Below, in pieces: positions 1 through 5,153 of a stretch of 5,153 nucleotides of DNA (the stretch's first letter is position 1; every line of letters starts with the position of its first letter). A program made the translations under genes and the position numbers. The notes below the pieces were generated by a model. The model ran no database searches, had not been told where the DNA came from, and saw only the letters and a list, made by a program, of their open reading frames with translations. Source of the stretch: an uncultured cyanobacterium (lineage in GTDB: Bacteria; Cyanobacteriota; Vampirovibrionia; Gastranaerophilales; Gastranaerophilaceae); assembly GCA_945836835.1 (NCBI GenBank), contig CAMAML010000112.1, positions 1 through 5,153 on the forward strand, read 5' to 3'.

Positions 1-8
1 AATTTAAG

Positions 9-42
9 TTTCTTTATAAAGTTTATAAACTTTATAAAGAAA
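9..42. repeat. Perfect 34-base A/T palindrome after the flagellar operon
   Basis: The two 17-base arms are exact reverse complements. The centre is made of three copies of TTTATAAA (13-20, 22-29 and 31-38), each itself a palindrome, at 9-base spacing and separated by a single G and a single C. Only four of the 34 bases are G or C. The palindrome begins one base beyond the TAG of the hook/rod gene, so on the minus-strand transcript it would form a long A-U hairpin at the 3' end. No uninterrupted U-tract follows it on either strand, so it is not a textbook intrinsic terminator. It could be a transcript-end stabilising hairpin, a bidirectional weak terminator, or a binding site for a dimeric regulator of a gene beyond the window edge. 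The palindrome is directly visible; its role is inference. Confidence 0.85.
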
Positions 43-43
43 A

Positions 44-880
44 CTACGAACCTACCAATCTGAGAGCTTCTTCAAGGAGTTCTTTGTTTGTGGAAATCAG
101 TTTGTTCGAGACTTCGAGCTGAAGTTTTGCCATCTGGAAATAGGAAATATTTCCTTTAAAATCCGCATTGGACAATTCTAAAAGCCCTGAGCGGATTTCA
201 CCGCAACCAAGGAGGGGTTTACCCGACTCTTCGGTTTCCAAAAACTGACCATCCGCAAACTCATACAACGCACTTGCGTTATGGAAATTCCTCGTCGTAA
301 TCCGATAAAGCGGGACTGTTTTCTTGCCGTTGTCTGCTTTTCCGTAAATCGTACCATCGTTCTTAATCTCGTAATCGTCGTATTTGCCGAGATATTTGCC
401 GTTGTTAGGGTCAATCCACATCTTGATGTTTGTCGTCGGCACATCCAGAGAACCGCCTTTCATTGCGGTTTCCTGATACAAGTCCGCCGTAATGGACTTC
501 ACGCCCTGCATAATTTCGCCCTTGTCGTTCAGGATGTAACCTTGTACGGTATTGCCTTGTTTATCTTTATAAACGCCTTCGCCGTCAAACTGAAATTCAC
601 CCAGACGAGTATAAATACTTTTTCCCTCGGGAGTTTTCATCAGGAAGAACCCTTTACCTTCAAGAAAGAGGTTTTCGCTTGAAGTTCCGGGGGTAGATTT
701 ACCCTGTCCGAGATTTTTGTTGTAATCGTTTGAGATTGCACCGCCCAAAAAGGTCTTAAAATTGACCTGCTTTTCCCTAAAACCCGGGGTATAGACGTTT
801 GTCATGTTATCTGCTATTACGTCCATCCAGTTTTGGGTTGATTTTTGGGTGTTCAGAGCCGTTGTATACGAATCATTCAT
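44..880 (-). CDS. Flagellar hook/rod protein of the FlgE/FlgF/FlgG family (most likely the hook protein FlgE)
   Basis: This is an axial protein of the external flagellar rod or hook, exported by the flagellar type III apparatus. The product is 278 residues. An N-terminal rod-type motif occupies residues 20-36 (ADNMTNVYTPGFREK, compare the usual NNIANVNTPGFK). Residues 58-115 match the family core: GQGKSTPGT, then GKGFFLM, then IYTRLGEFQFDGEG, ending in VQGY, which is more typical of FlgE than FlgG. The C-terminal D0-type segment at residues 231-278 contains LELSNADF and then an amphipathic helix, but lacks the usual AQRAY-like stretch. A longer reading frame opens at 916, but ATG 880 is preferred because AAGGAG at 888-893 lies 7 bases upstream and the family N-terminus begins here. 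The ATG overlaps the fliK stop in ATGAATGA, suggesting translational coupling. Position after fliJ and fliK also favours FlgE. It is shorter than enterobacterial FlgE (about 400 residues) but close to the short FlgE of Bacillus. FlgG or FlgF cannot be excluded. Confidence 0.85.
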   Translation of the reverse strand: MNDSYTTALNTQKSTQNWMDVIADNMTNVYTPGFREKQVNFKTFLGGAISNDYNKNLGQGKSTPGTSSENLFLEGKGFFLMKTPEGKSIYTRLGEFQFDGEGVYKDKQGNTVQGYILNDKGEIMQGVKSITADLYQETAMKGGSLDVPTTNIKMWIDPNNGKYLGKYDDYEIKNDGTIYGKADNGKKTVPLYRITTRNFHNASALYEFADGQFLETEESGKPLLGCGEIRSGLLELSNADFKGNISYFQMAKLQLEVSNKLISTNKELLEEALRLVGS

Positions 881-1841
881 GTTCGCTCTCCTTATTGTTG
901 CGTTTATCCTGCTCATCTCTTCCTCGGCGTTTTGAATAGTTCAAGTCGCCGTAGGCGATATTTTCTTCGTCAAACCTTTGACGCAAAAATCCTATGTTGT
1001 TTCTCAGGTAATTTTCGACCGCCTGATCGCCGGGAATAAAGTTTGCGTTAATTTTACCTTCCCTGTCCACCTGCAAAACAACCGAAACATCCTTGTCAAA
1101 ATCAATTCTGAACGGTTGATTGGTTTTTGACGACTCTTTCAACGCCTCAATCAGTGCAAGAGTAGACTTTGCGGTGGACTGAACGGCTTGGGTATTTCCC
1201 TGTTGCAAGGCTTTTTCAAACTCGTTTGCAACACTACCCGCCGACATATCCGTACGGGAAACCAAATCCGAGAAGAATTTTGCCTCTTCGCTTGACATTT
1301 GGATTGAGGAATAGTCGACGGACGCCGCCATGCCTGTTAATTGTGAGCGGGAAGTCGCACTCATCGGGTTGAGGTTTGAAAAATTAACGCTCACTCCGTT
1401 CGCGTTCATATACGCCTGAATTTGGTCGCTGAGGGAGTTGTAGGCGTTTTGTTGATTTTGTCCGTTCTGCCCTTGTTGTTGCGGGTTTTGGTAAGAGTTT
1501 GCCTCGTCGGCATTGGAAACTTCACCTTCCAGAGTTTGTTGAGATTGCGTTGAGTATTCTTTTTGTGCTTTTTCCGCTGATTTTGTGTCGGATTTTTTTG
1601 CGGAAGTTTTTGAGTTCGTTTTTTCGCTCTTTTGGGTTTCGGAATTTTTGTCGGTTTCTTCTACCTTGTTTTGCTCTTCAACCTGTTCAGGTTCCTGCTC
1701 TTTTGCGGAGGTTTTCATTTGAGAAGCAAAAGAGGAGCTTGAATTTTCCCGACTTTTTACCAAAAACGAGTTTGCACTGCGTGCCATATCCGCTGATTGT
1801 AAAATTGTGTTTGTTGCTGAATTTGATTTATCTATGTTCAT
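873..1841 (-). CDS. fliK: Flagellar hook-length control protein FliK (divergent)
   Basis: FliK is secreted while the hook is growing. It acts as a molecular ruler and, through its C-terminal domain on FlhB, switches export from rod/hook to filament substrates. The product is 322 residues. Residues 41-135 are low-complexity, rich in Glu, Lys, Ser and Gln with a Gln/Asn run at about 119-132, as expected of an extended, disordered ruler. Residues 243-304 fit the Flg_hook C-terminal domain: an amphipathic strand FRIDFDKDVSVVLQVDREG, a second strand KINANFIP, a helix VENYLRNNIGFLRQRFDEE, and a final strand. The usual L-x-P-x-x-LG entry to this domain is not recognisable. The tail is highly charged (KRRGRDEQDKRNNKE). 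ATG 1841 has only a weak AGGA just upstream. It follows fliJ by 36 bases and overlaps the next gene by 8. Identification rests on the C-terminal pattern, composition and operon position; overall identity to known FliK looks low. Confidence 0.75.
   Translation of the reverse strand: MNIDKSNSATNTILQSADMARSANSFLVKSRENSSSSFASQMKTSAKEQEPEQVEEQNKVEETDKNSETQKSEKTNSKTSAKKSDTKSAEKAQKEYSTQSQQTLEGEVSNADEANSYQNPQQQGQNGQNQQNAYNSLSDQIQAYMNANGVSVNFSNLNPMSATSRSQLTGMAASVDYSSIQMSSEEAKFFSDLVSRTDMSAGSVANEFEKALQQGNTQAVQSTAKSTLALIEALKESSKTNQPFRIDFDKDVSVVLQVDREGKINANFIPGDQAVENYLRNNIGFLRQRFDEENIAYGDLNYSKRRGRDEQDKRNNKESEHE
888..893 (-). promoter_or_regulatory. Shine-Dalgarno of the hook/rod gene, inside the end of fliK
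   Basis: AAGGAG reads on the minus strand 7 bases before ATG 880. It decides the start: the in-frame upstream ATG at 916 has no comparable site and would add 12 residues unlike the family N-terminus. The site lies within the last codons of fliK, so ribosomes finishing fliK can reinitiate at once. Confidence 0.8.
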
Positions 1842-1877
1842 AATCCTGACTACCTTATAATTTTTCGCCTTATTTTT

Positions 1878-2333
1878 TTAATCTTCGCCTTCCTCGGCTT
1901 GCCGTTCTTTACTTTGGGCAAAGTATCTTGTGACACCGAGTTCCGAATATTGTTTAAGCTCGGCTTTCTTCTCTTCTTCGATGTAGGCGTCTTTGCTTTT
2001 TTCTTTGTGTTTTTCCAAGACTTTCACAGCCTGTTCGAGTTTTACGAGAACCTGTTTTTCATAGTCGAGTTTTTTTTGAGCTTCCGCCCGAATTTCTTCG
2101 AGCTTTTCGCCCTTTTCCCAAAGATGTATAAGGTATTTGTCATACGCCTCGTACATCATCGGGTCGGCATGTCGCATGTTTTCCTGTGTCGCTCTAATCT
2201 CTTCGTTATTTTTTCTGATGTTCTCTTCCGCCTCAAAGACCGCCTGTTGTGCCTTTTGCACAACCATCAACTGCTCTTCTTTTTTGCGAATTCTGAAATC
2301 CAGAACTTTTTGTAACCTGTAACGAAAAGGCAT
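1878..2333 (-). CDS. fliJ: Flagellar export protein FliJ
   Basis: FliJ is the soluble coiled-coil stalk of the flagellar export ATPase. It sits in the FliI hexamer, contacts FlhA and helps escort rod/hook substrates. The product is 151 residues, the usual family length. It opens with the family signature FRYRLQKVLDFR (residues 3-14) followed by KKEEQ. The rest is almost entirely charged helix with heptad-like hydrophobic spacing, consistent with an antiparallel coiled coil: a first long helix at about 15-55, a break near HADPMM (55-60), and a second helix at about 62-130. The C-terminal part YIEEEKKAELKQYSELGVTRY corresponds to the family segment that usually ends in a DE-x-A-x-x-R motif, here altered. 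The start is fixed by the conserved MPFRYRL opening, although no clear Shine-Dalgarno precedes it. It is the first of three flagellar genes in one direction, and YlxF/MotE, often next to fliJ elsewhere, is absent. Confidence 0.88.
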   Translation of the reverse strand: MPFRYRLQKVLDFRIRKKEEQLMVVQKAQQAVFEAEENIRKNNEEIRATQENMRHADPMMYEAYDKYLIHLWEKGEKLEEIRAEAQKKLDYEKQVLVKLEQAVKVLEKHKEKSKDAYIEEEKKAELKQYSELGVTRYFAQSKERQAEEGED

Positions 2334-2359
2334 TTTAGACTACACTTTCTTGCTTTCAT

Positions 2360-2388
2360 ATTATGTAATACTTTGGCAAGATGATAAA
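2360..2388 (-). promoter_or_regulatory. Possible promoter of the fliJ-fliK-hook operon (weak)
   Basis: On the minus strand CATAAT (2365-2360) matches five of six bases of the sigma70 -10 box. TTTATC, 17 bases upstream (2388-2383), is only a poor -35 match. A start near 2353 would leave an untranslated leader of about 20 bases before fliJ. I see no convincing sigma28 or sigma54 site in the 92 bases before fliJ. The call is tentative, and read-through from the secreted-protein gene is an alternative because no terminator is visible between them. Confidence 0.25.
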
Positions 2389-2425
2389 CATCCAAACGTA
2401 TGATATATTTAATGATTTTTTTTCA

Positions 2426-3025
2426 TTAGTCAATAATATGAACACCCGTTCCCGATTGAATACCGTAGTTGTTGTAACTCCAGCCGGTATTGCCCGTGTA
2501 GTAACGGGAATTTCCGAACGGCGAAGAGTTGTAATAAGGGGTATTATTGTAGTAATATGGGTTTGAACTCGGCAAACAGGTTCCGTTGTTATAGTATCCG
2601 AAAGAACCTATCGGTGGAGTAAGCCCCGTTGCAACCCCCGCGAGGTTCGTCCGAACCCTGTCCATAAGGCTTTGCTTTACCGTCGGGGTCGGAATTGCAC
2701 TTTTGTAGCCCCTAATCGGGTATCTGTTGTAAGTAGTAAGGTTATCTATGCGTTGTTGAAAAGTTGATGTCGGGAAAGTTCGCCTAAATGCACTCTGCTC
2801 CAAACGGTTCAGTCGGGAGTTCAGGCTCTGCCCGTGATAAGTTTTTCCGTACATGTTCATCTCGATGTTGTTCAAATCTTTTGCCATTTGAATTTGGTCG
2901 TTGTAAGTGCCAATCGGCGACATAAGTTGCGGCGGAGTTGTCGTCGTCGTAACCACCTGCCTTGTCCCCGCAAAACACGGTGCCGTAAATAAAATTATCC
3001 CTAATACTAATATTGCTCGTTTCAT
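2426..3025 (-). CDS. Exported protein of unknown function with two tandem 21-residue repeats and a Tyr/Asn-rich tail
   Basis: I do not recognise a named family. The 199-residue product starts with a clear signal peptide: MKR, a hydrophobic core at residues 4-14, and a likely signal peptidase I site after CFA (residue 19). It is not a lipobox, because residue 16 is Pro. A Thr-rich patch (26-30) follows. Two tandem repeats with an exact 21-residue period span 54-74 and 75-96. Both show (I/L)-E-x-x-x-(Y/F)-x-(K/R)-T-(Y/F), then an aromatic or Leu, then R-(L/I)-x-x-L. I recall similar units in secreted proteins of Cyanobacteria and Vampirovibrionia, but cannot verify this. Residues 143-188 are dominated by Tyr, Asn, Gly and Ser, typical of a disordered or surface-exposed segment. 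AAAGGGGG lies 9 bases before the ATG and supports the start. It sits between the symporter operon terminator and fliJ, in the same direction, so a cell-surface or flagellum-related role is possible but unproven. Confidence 0.75.
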   Translation of the reverse strand: MKRAILVLGIILFTAPCFAGTRQVVTTTTTPPQLMSPIGTYNDQIQMAKDLNNIEMNMYGKTYHGQSLNSRLNRLEQSAFRRTFPTSTFQQRIDNLTTYNRYPIRGYKSAIPTPTVKQSLMDRVRTNLAGVATGLTPPIGSFGYYNNGTCLPSSNPYYYNNTPYYNSSPFGNSRYYTGNTGWSYNNYGIQSGTGVHIID

Positions 3026-3034
3026 AATTTGTAA

Positions 3035-3042
3035 CCCCCTTT
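3035..3042 (-). promoter_or_regulatory. Shine-Dalgarno of the exported-protein gene
   Basis: AAAGGGGG on the minus strand lies 9 bases before ATG 3025. The G-rich form resembles the site before the ACT-domain gene. Only 43 bases separate the upstream terminator from the ATG, and no good -35/-10 pair is visible in them, so the promoter of this gene is unclear. Confidence 0.6.
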
Positions 3043-3068
3043 GACAGAAAAAGTTTAAGCCATATTAC

Positions 3069-3105
3069 AAAAAAAATATATCCCCCTCTCGGAGAATATA
3101 TTTTT
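3069..3105 (-). terminator. Intrinsic terminator of the symporter-ACT operon
   Basis: On the minus strand a 15-pair stem (3105-3091 with 3086-3072, two G-U wobbles) is capped by a GAGA tetraloop, a GNRA-type loop. The apex is G/C-rich, the lower stem is A-U, and a run of eight T ends at 3069. It begins 21 bases beyond the TAG of the ACT-domain gene. This is the strongest structural signal in the window and separates the transporter operon from the genes below it. The A-tract on the other side gives five T on the plus strand, so weak bidirectional action is possible. Confidence 0.88.
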
Positions 3106-3126
3106 CCAATCTAAAACTTACACAAA

Positions 3127-3402
3127 CTAGATAATGTGCATATTATCGACAATTTCTTTTCTCTGAACCCAAACTTCCATCCCGAGTTCTTTGCCCGTTT
3201 CCGTTAAGGCGTCTTTAATTTCTCGAAACGAAAACTTTGACCCCTCAATATCGCAAAGCATAAACATCACAAAATGCCCCTGCATAAGCGTCTGTTTAAT
3301 ATCTTCGATATTAACTTGATGTTCCGCCAACACTGCCGCCACTCGTGCCACAATCCCGACTTTATCAACGCCCTGAACGGTTACTATAATTTGTTGCGAC
3401 AT
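3127..3402 (-). CDS. ACT-domain protein, UPF0237 type
   Basis: This is a small single-domain protein (91 residues) with the ACT fold, which in other proteins binds amino acids and transmits allosteric control. It covers the whole UPF0237 length. Strand 1 is IIVTVQGVDKVGIVARVAAVLAE (5-27, with the DK-x-GIVA motif), then VNIEDIKQTLMQGHFVMFMLCDI (30-52), a variable loop, helix 2 at 57-73 ending TGKELGM, then VWVQRKEIVDNMHII, which matches the characteristic family C-terminus (Q-x-x-x-I-x-x-M-H-x-I). ATG 3402 is preferred over an in-frame ATG at 3441 because the family begins at MSQQIIVTV and GAGGGGG lies 7 bases upstream. Its ATG shares one base with the symporter stop (TAATG), so translation is probably coupled. 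Members elsewhere often neighbour a UPF0210 gene; here the partner is an amino-acid transporter. The ligand is unknown; sensing alanine, glycine or a related amino acid is inference. Confidence 0.88.
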   Translation of the reverse strand: MSQQIIVTVQGVDKVGIVARVAAVLAEHQVNIEDIKQTLMQGHFVMFMLCDIEGSKFSFREIKDALTETGKELGMEVWVQRKEIVDNMHII

Positions 3403-4967
3403 TATTTTGCCCCCTCTTCGACTTTTGCACATCTCAGCCAATCACGATTAATCCACCCGCCAAGGTTGTGTTTTTGGCAGTATTCCTTGAAATCTTTTTT
3501 GATTTCGGGAGCCAAAATATACATCGTAATGAGGTTTGGAACAGCCATAGCCATCATCATTGCGTCAGTCAGGTTAATTACGGATTGAGCGTTAAGCACC
3601 GACCCTATAACCGTGAACACGCAAAACGCGATTTGGAAAGAAATTGTTCGACGTTTACCTTCACCCACAAGGAAGTTCCACGCCTTTTGAGAATAATACG
3701 CCCAAGAAAGAATTGTCGTAACCGCAAAAAGAACGACGATTATCGCCAAAATCCACGGTATCAGCCCACCGAACGGTCCAAACAGAGGACTCATGGTCTC
3801 AAATGCGTTTGATGTTAACTGGATACCCTTAACCCCCTCAACTCCGACGTAAGCGTTTGTGATAACAATCAAAGTTGCGGTCAAAAGGCAGATGAACCCC
3901 GTAAACAAAGGTTCCGTTAACGCCACAAACCCTAAAGAAATCGGTTCTTTGGTCTGAGCGGTTGCGTAAGCAATCGGAGCAGACCCCGTTCCCGCCTCGT
4001 TTGTCTGTACGGAACGTCTTAACCCCGCAATAATTACCCCGATAAATCCGCCGTACATAGCATCCGGATGAAACGCCTGATGCAACACGACCGAAATAGC
4101 ATGCGGGAGGTGTTGAATATTGATGAGAATTACCAAAAGCCCTGCCGCAATGTACATTACGCACATAAACGGGATAACTTTTTCGGCAACTTTTGCGATT
4201 TGCTTAATCCCGCCGATAACGATTACCCCGAGGACTATCGCTGTCACAAGTCCTATAATCCACATCTTGTCGCCCATAAATCCGTCGGCACCGCCTGTCA
4301 CATTGACTATTTGTTGAGCTGTTTGGTTAATCTGAATCATATTACCGCCCGCAATCCCCGCACCGATACAGAGGATGGCAAAAATTACGGACAAAGGTTG
4401 CCCGAGCCAACGCATTTTCTTTCTCGTAAGCCCGTGAGCCATATAGTGCATAGGTCCGCCCGAAATTGAACCGTCAAGGTTAAATCTTCTGTATTTTATC
4501 GCCAAAGCCGCCTCGACAAACTTCAGAGCCATACCCAAAATTGCACCCACAAAAATCCAAAAAACAGCCCCCGGCCCGCCGATTGAAATCGATAAGGCAA
4601 CGCCTGCTATACTTCCCAATCCGACAGTACCCGACAAAGCCGTCATCAAAGATTGCAGAGGGGAAACTTCTCCGCCACCGCCTTCCGTAGATTTTTTAGC
4701 GGGTGTTTGCAAAATTCTGACAGACTCCTTCAAGCCCCAAGCGGAAATCCCTCTTAAATAGAACGTGAAGAACAACCCTCCGAACAAAATCCACAAAACC
4801 ACAATCGGAATTTGCGTCCCGAAAACGTTAATCGGATAAAACACAATCCCCGAAACAAGATCCGACAACGGTGTCAAATGTTTGTCCAAAAACTCGTCCA
4901 CTCCCGTCGCTCCGGCAGTTTGTACGCTCATCAAAATTGCTCCGAGTACCGTCAAAAATTTGTTCAT
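3402..4967 (-). CDS. Sodium (cation):alanine/glycine symporter, AGCS family
   Basis: This inner-membrane secondary transporter imports small neutral amino acids (alanine, glycine, sometimes others) with Na+ or H+. It has 521 residues with about eleven hydrophobic segments. Family landmarks in order: SLMTALSGTVGLGSIAGVALSISIGGPGAVFW (107-137), covering the first core helix and the family signature; GMALKFVEAALAIKYR (145-160); DGSISGGPMHYM (165-176); GGNMIQINQ (207-215); the highly conserved TNEAGTGSAPIAYATAQTKEP (322-342); and YYSQKAW (424-430). The usual GTVGTGN-IAG or GLGN-IAG reads GLGS-IAG here, and the signature WMW reads WIF. An N-terminal hydrophobic stretch (1-20) resembles a signal sequence; some members carry one. 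ATG 4967 has a purine-rich GGAAAGGG upstream at 6 bases. It is the first gene of an operon with the ACT-domain gene. Substrate and coupling ion cannot be fixed from sequence alone. Confidence 0.93.
   Translation of the reverse strand: MNKFLTVLGAILMSVQTAGATGVDEFLDKHLTPLSDLVSGIVFYPINVFGTQIPIVVLWILFGGLFFTFYLRGISAWGLKESVRILQTPAKKSTEGGGGEVSPLQSLMTALSGTVGLGSIAGVALSISIGGPGAVFWIFVGAILGMALKFVEAALAIKYRRFNLDGSISGGPMHYMAHGLTRKKMRWLGQPLSVIFAILCIGAGIAGGNMIQINQTAQQIVNVTGGADGFMGDKMWIIGLVTAIVLGVIVIGGIKQIAKVAEKVIPFMCVMYIAAGLLVILINIQHLPHAISVVLHQAFHPDAMYGGFIGVIIAGLRRSVQTNEAGTGSAPIAYATAQTKEPISLGFVALTEPLFTGFICLLTATLIVITNAYVGVEGVKGIQLTSNAFETMSPLFGPFGGLIPWILAIIVVLFAVTTILSWAYYSQKAWNFLVGEGKRRTISFQIAFCVFTVIGSVLNAQSVINLTDAMMMAMAVPNLITMYILAPEIKKDFKEYCQKHNLGGWINRDWLRCAKVEEGAK
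3410..3416 (-). promoter_or_regulatory. Shine-Dalgarno of the ACT-domain gene
   Basis: GAGGGGG on the minus strand lies 7 bases before ATG 3402 and within the last codons of the symporter gene. It selects ATG 3402 over the upstream in-frame ATG at 3441, which would add 13 residues absent from the family. Confidence 0.65.
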
Positions 4968-5010
4968 CTATAACCCTTTCCATTTATTCTCAAAAAAATA
5001 AATAATCAAC

Positions 5011-5040
5011 ATTACAATAGTAGCAAAAAAACGATTTCAA
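5011..5040 (-). promoter_or_regulatory. Probable sigma70-type promoter of the symporter-ACT operon
   Basis: On the minus strand TTGAAA (5040-5035, five of six consensus bases) and TGTAAT (5016-5011, five of six) are separated by 18 bases that include a run of seven T. A start near 5004 would leave a leader of roughly 36 bases, including the GGAAAGGG ribosome site. No operator or riboswitch fold is obvious in so short a leader. Confidence 0.45.
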
Positions 5041-5132
5041 ATAACTAATTTGCCGTGAAATTTAATATTTCTTAAAAGGTTTTTTGGACGAAAGCAAGTA
5101 AAAGTTCAAGATTTTGACATTCAAGAGCTTTT

Positions 5133-5138
5133 ATTATA
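5133..5138 (-). promoter_or_regulatory. Isolated TATAAT, possible second upstream -10 box
   Basis: A perfect TATAAT reads on the minus strand about 165 bases before the symporter ATG. Its -35 partner would fall at or beyond the window edge, so it cannot be assessed. It would imply a long leader for the symporter operon. In A/T-rich sequence a chance match is quite possible. Confidence 0.2.
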
Positions 5139-5153
5139 CAATACGTGCAGGGT

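Noticed and set aside
881..916. In-frame upstream start (ATG 916) for the hook/rod gene, giving 12 extra residues.
   Set aside because: The added residues do not fit the family N-terminus, and the strong AAGGAG at 888-893 sits correctly for ATG 880, not 916.
1499..2322. Plus-strand open frames opposite fliK and fliJ (Phe/Leu-rich).
   Set aside because: They are antisense shadows: the Phe/Leu richness mirrors the Lys/Glu-rich codons of the real genes, and no ribosome site or family pattern supports them.
2410..2428. Small hairpin TAATGA/TCATTA around an A7 or T7 loop, overlapping the stop of the exported-protein gene.
   Set aside because: The six-pair A/U-rich stem is too weak and no U-tract follows, so I do not call a terminator.
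3041..3068. Plus-strand TTGACA with a downstream TATTAC at 16 bases, a possible antisense promoter.
   Set aside because: The -10 match is only four of six, its start would fall inside the terminator hairpin, and no plus-strand gene follows. TTGACA here overlaps the ribosome-site region of the exported-protein gene and is probably chance.
3403..3441. In-frame upstream start (ATG 3441) for the ACT-domain gene.
   Set aside because: It adds 13 residues not found in UPF0237 proteins, and GAGGGGG is correctly placed for ATG 3402.
5057..5085. Short inverted repeat (GAAAT/ATTTC) followed by a T6 run on the plus strand, a possible terminator.
   Set aside because: The stem is five A/T-rich pairs, and the T run is separated from it by eight bases; there is no plus-strand gene in view for it to end.
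5076..5152. Stop-free minus-strand stretch of about 25 codons entering from the right edge, possibly the end of an upstream gene.
   Set aside because: The translation resembles nothing I know, it is too short to judge, and it contains a TATAAT box typical of intergenic DNA.

Overview
The window carries six genes, all on the minus strand, so transcription runs from high to low coordinates. I see no rRNA, tRNA, CRISPR array, insertion sequence or phage gene. Coding regions fill most of the window and no gene-free stretch exceeds 300 bases. The organism looks like a flagellated bacterium with a moderately AT-rich genome and A/T-rich intergenic regions. A gut- or environment-associated non-photosynthetic cyanobacterial relative (Vampirovibrionia/Melainabacteria, for example Gastranaerophilales) is my best guess. 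It rests on the very divergent flagellar proteins and on a secreted protein whose tandem repeats resemble ones I recall from that group. This is an inference, not something the sequence proves.

Right-hand module (3069-5040): a plausible sigma70-type promoter (-35 TTGAAA, 18-base spacer, -10 TGTAAT) precedes a 521-residue alanine/glycine:cation symporter. Its TAA stop shares one base with the ATG of a 91-residue ACT-domain protein of the UPF0237 type. A strong intrinsic terminator (15-pair stem, GAGA loop, eight-T tract) follows 21 bases after the ACT stop codon. Together these define a compact two-gene operon that couples an amino-acid importer to a probable amino-acid-sensing domain.

Middle (2426-3025): a lone gene for an exported 199-residue protein. 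It has a signal peptide, two tandem 21-residue repeats and a Tyr/Asn/Gly-rich tail. Its function is unknown.

Left-hand module (9-2333): flagellar export and hook genes in the order fliJ, fliK, hook/rod protein. FliJ is the coiled-coil export chaperone and ATPase regulator. FliK is the hook-length ruler and substrate-specificity switch. The last protein belongs to the FlgE/FlgF/FlgG family, and its start overlaps the end of fliK by 8 bases behind a near-perfect Shine-Dalgarno. The order matches the familiar fliJ-fliK-flgD-flgE arrangement, but flgD is absent at the expected place. A perfect 34-base palindrome, built around three TTTATAAA units at 9-base period, begins one base after the last flagellar stop codon.

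I did not find a clearly undescribed system. The most noteworthy items are the symporter/ACT coupling, the repeat-bearing secreted protein beside the flagellar genes, the missing flgD with a short divergent hook protein, and the palindrome.
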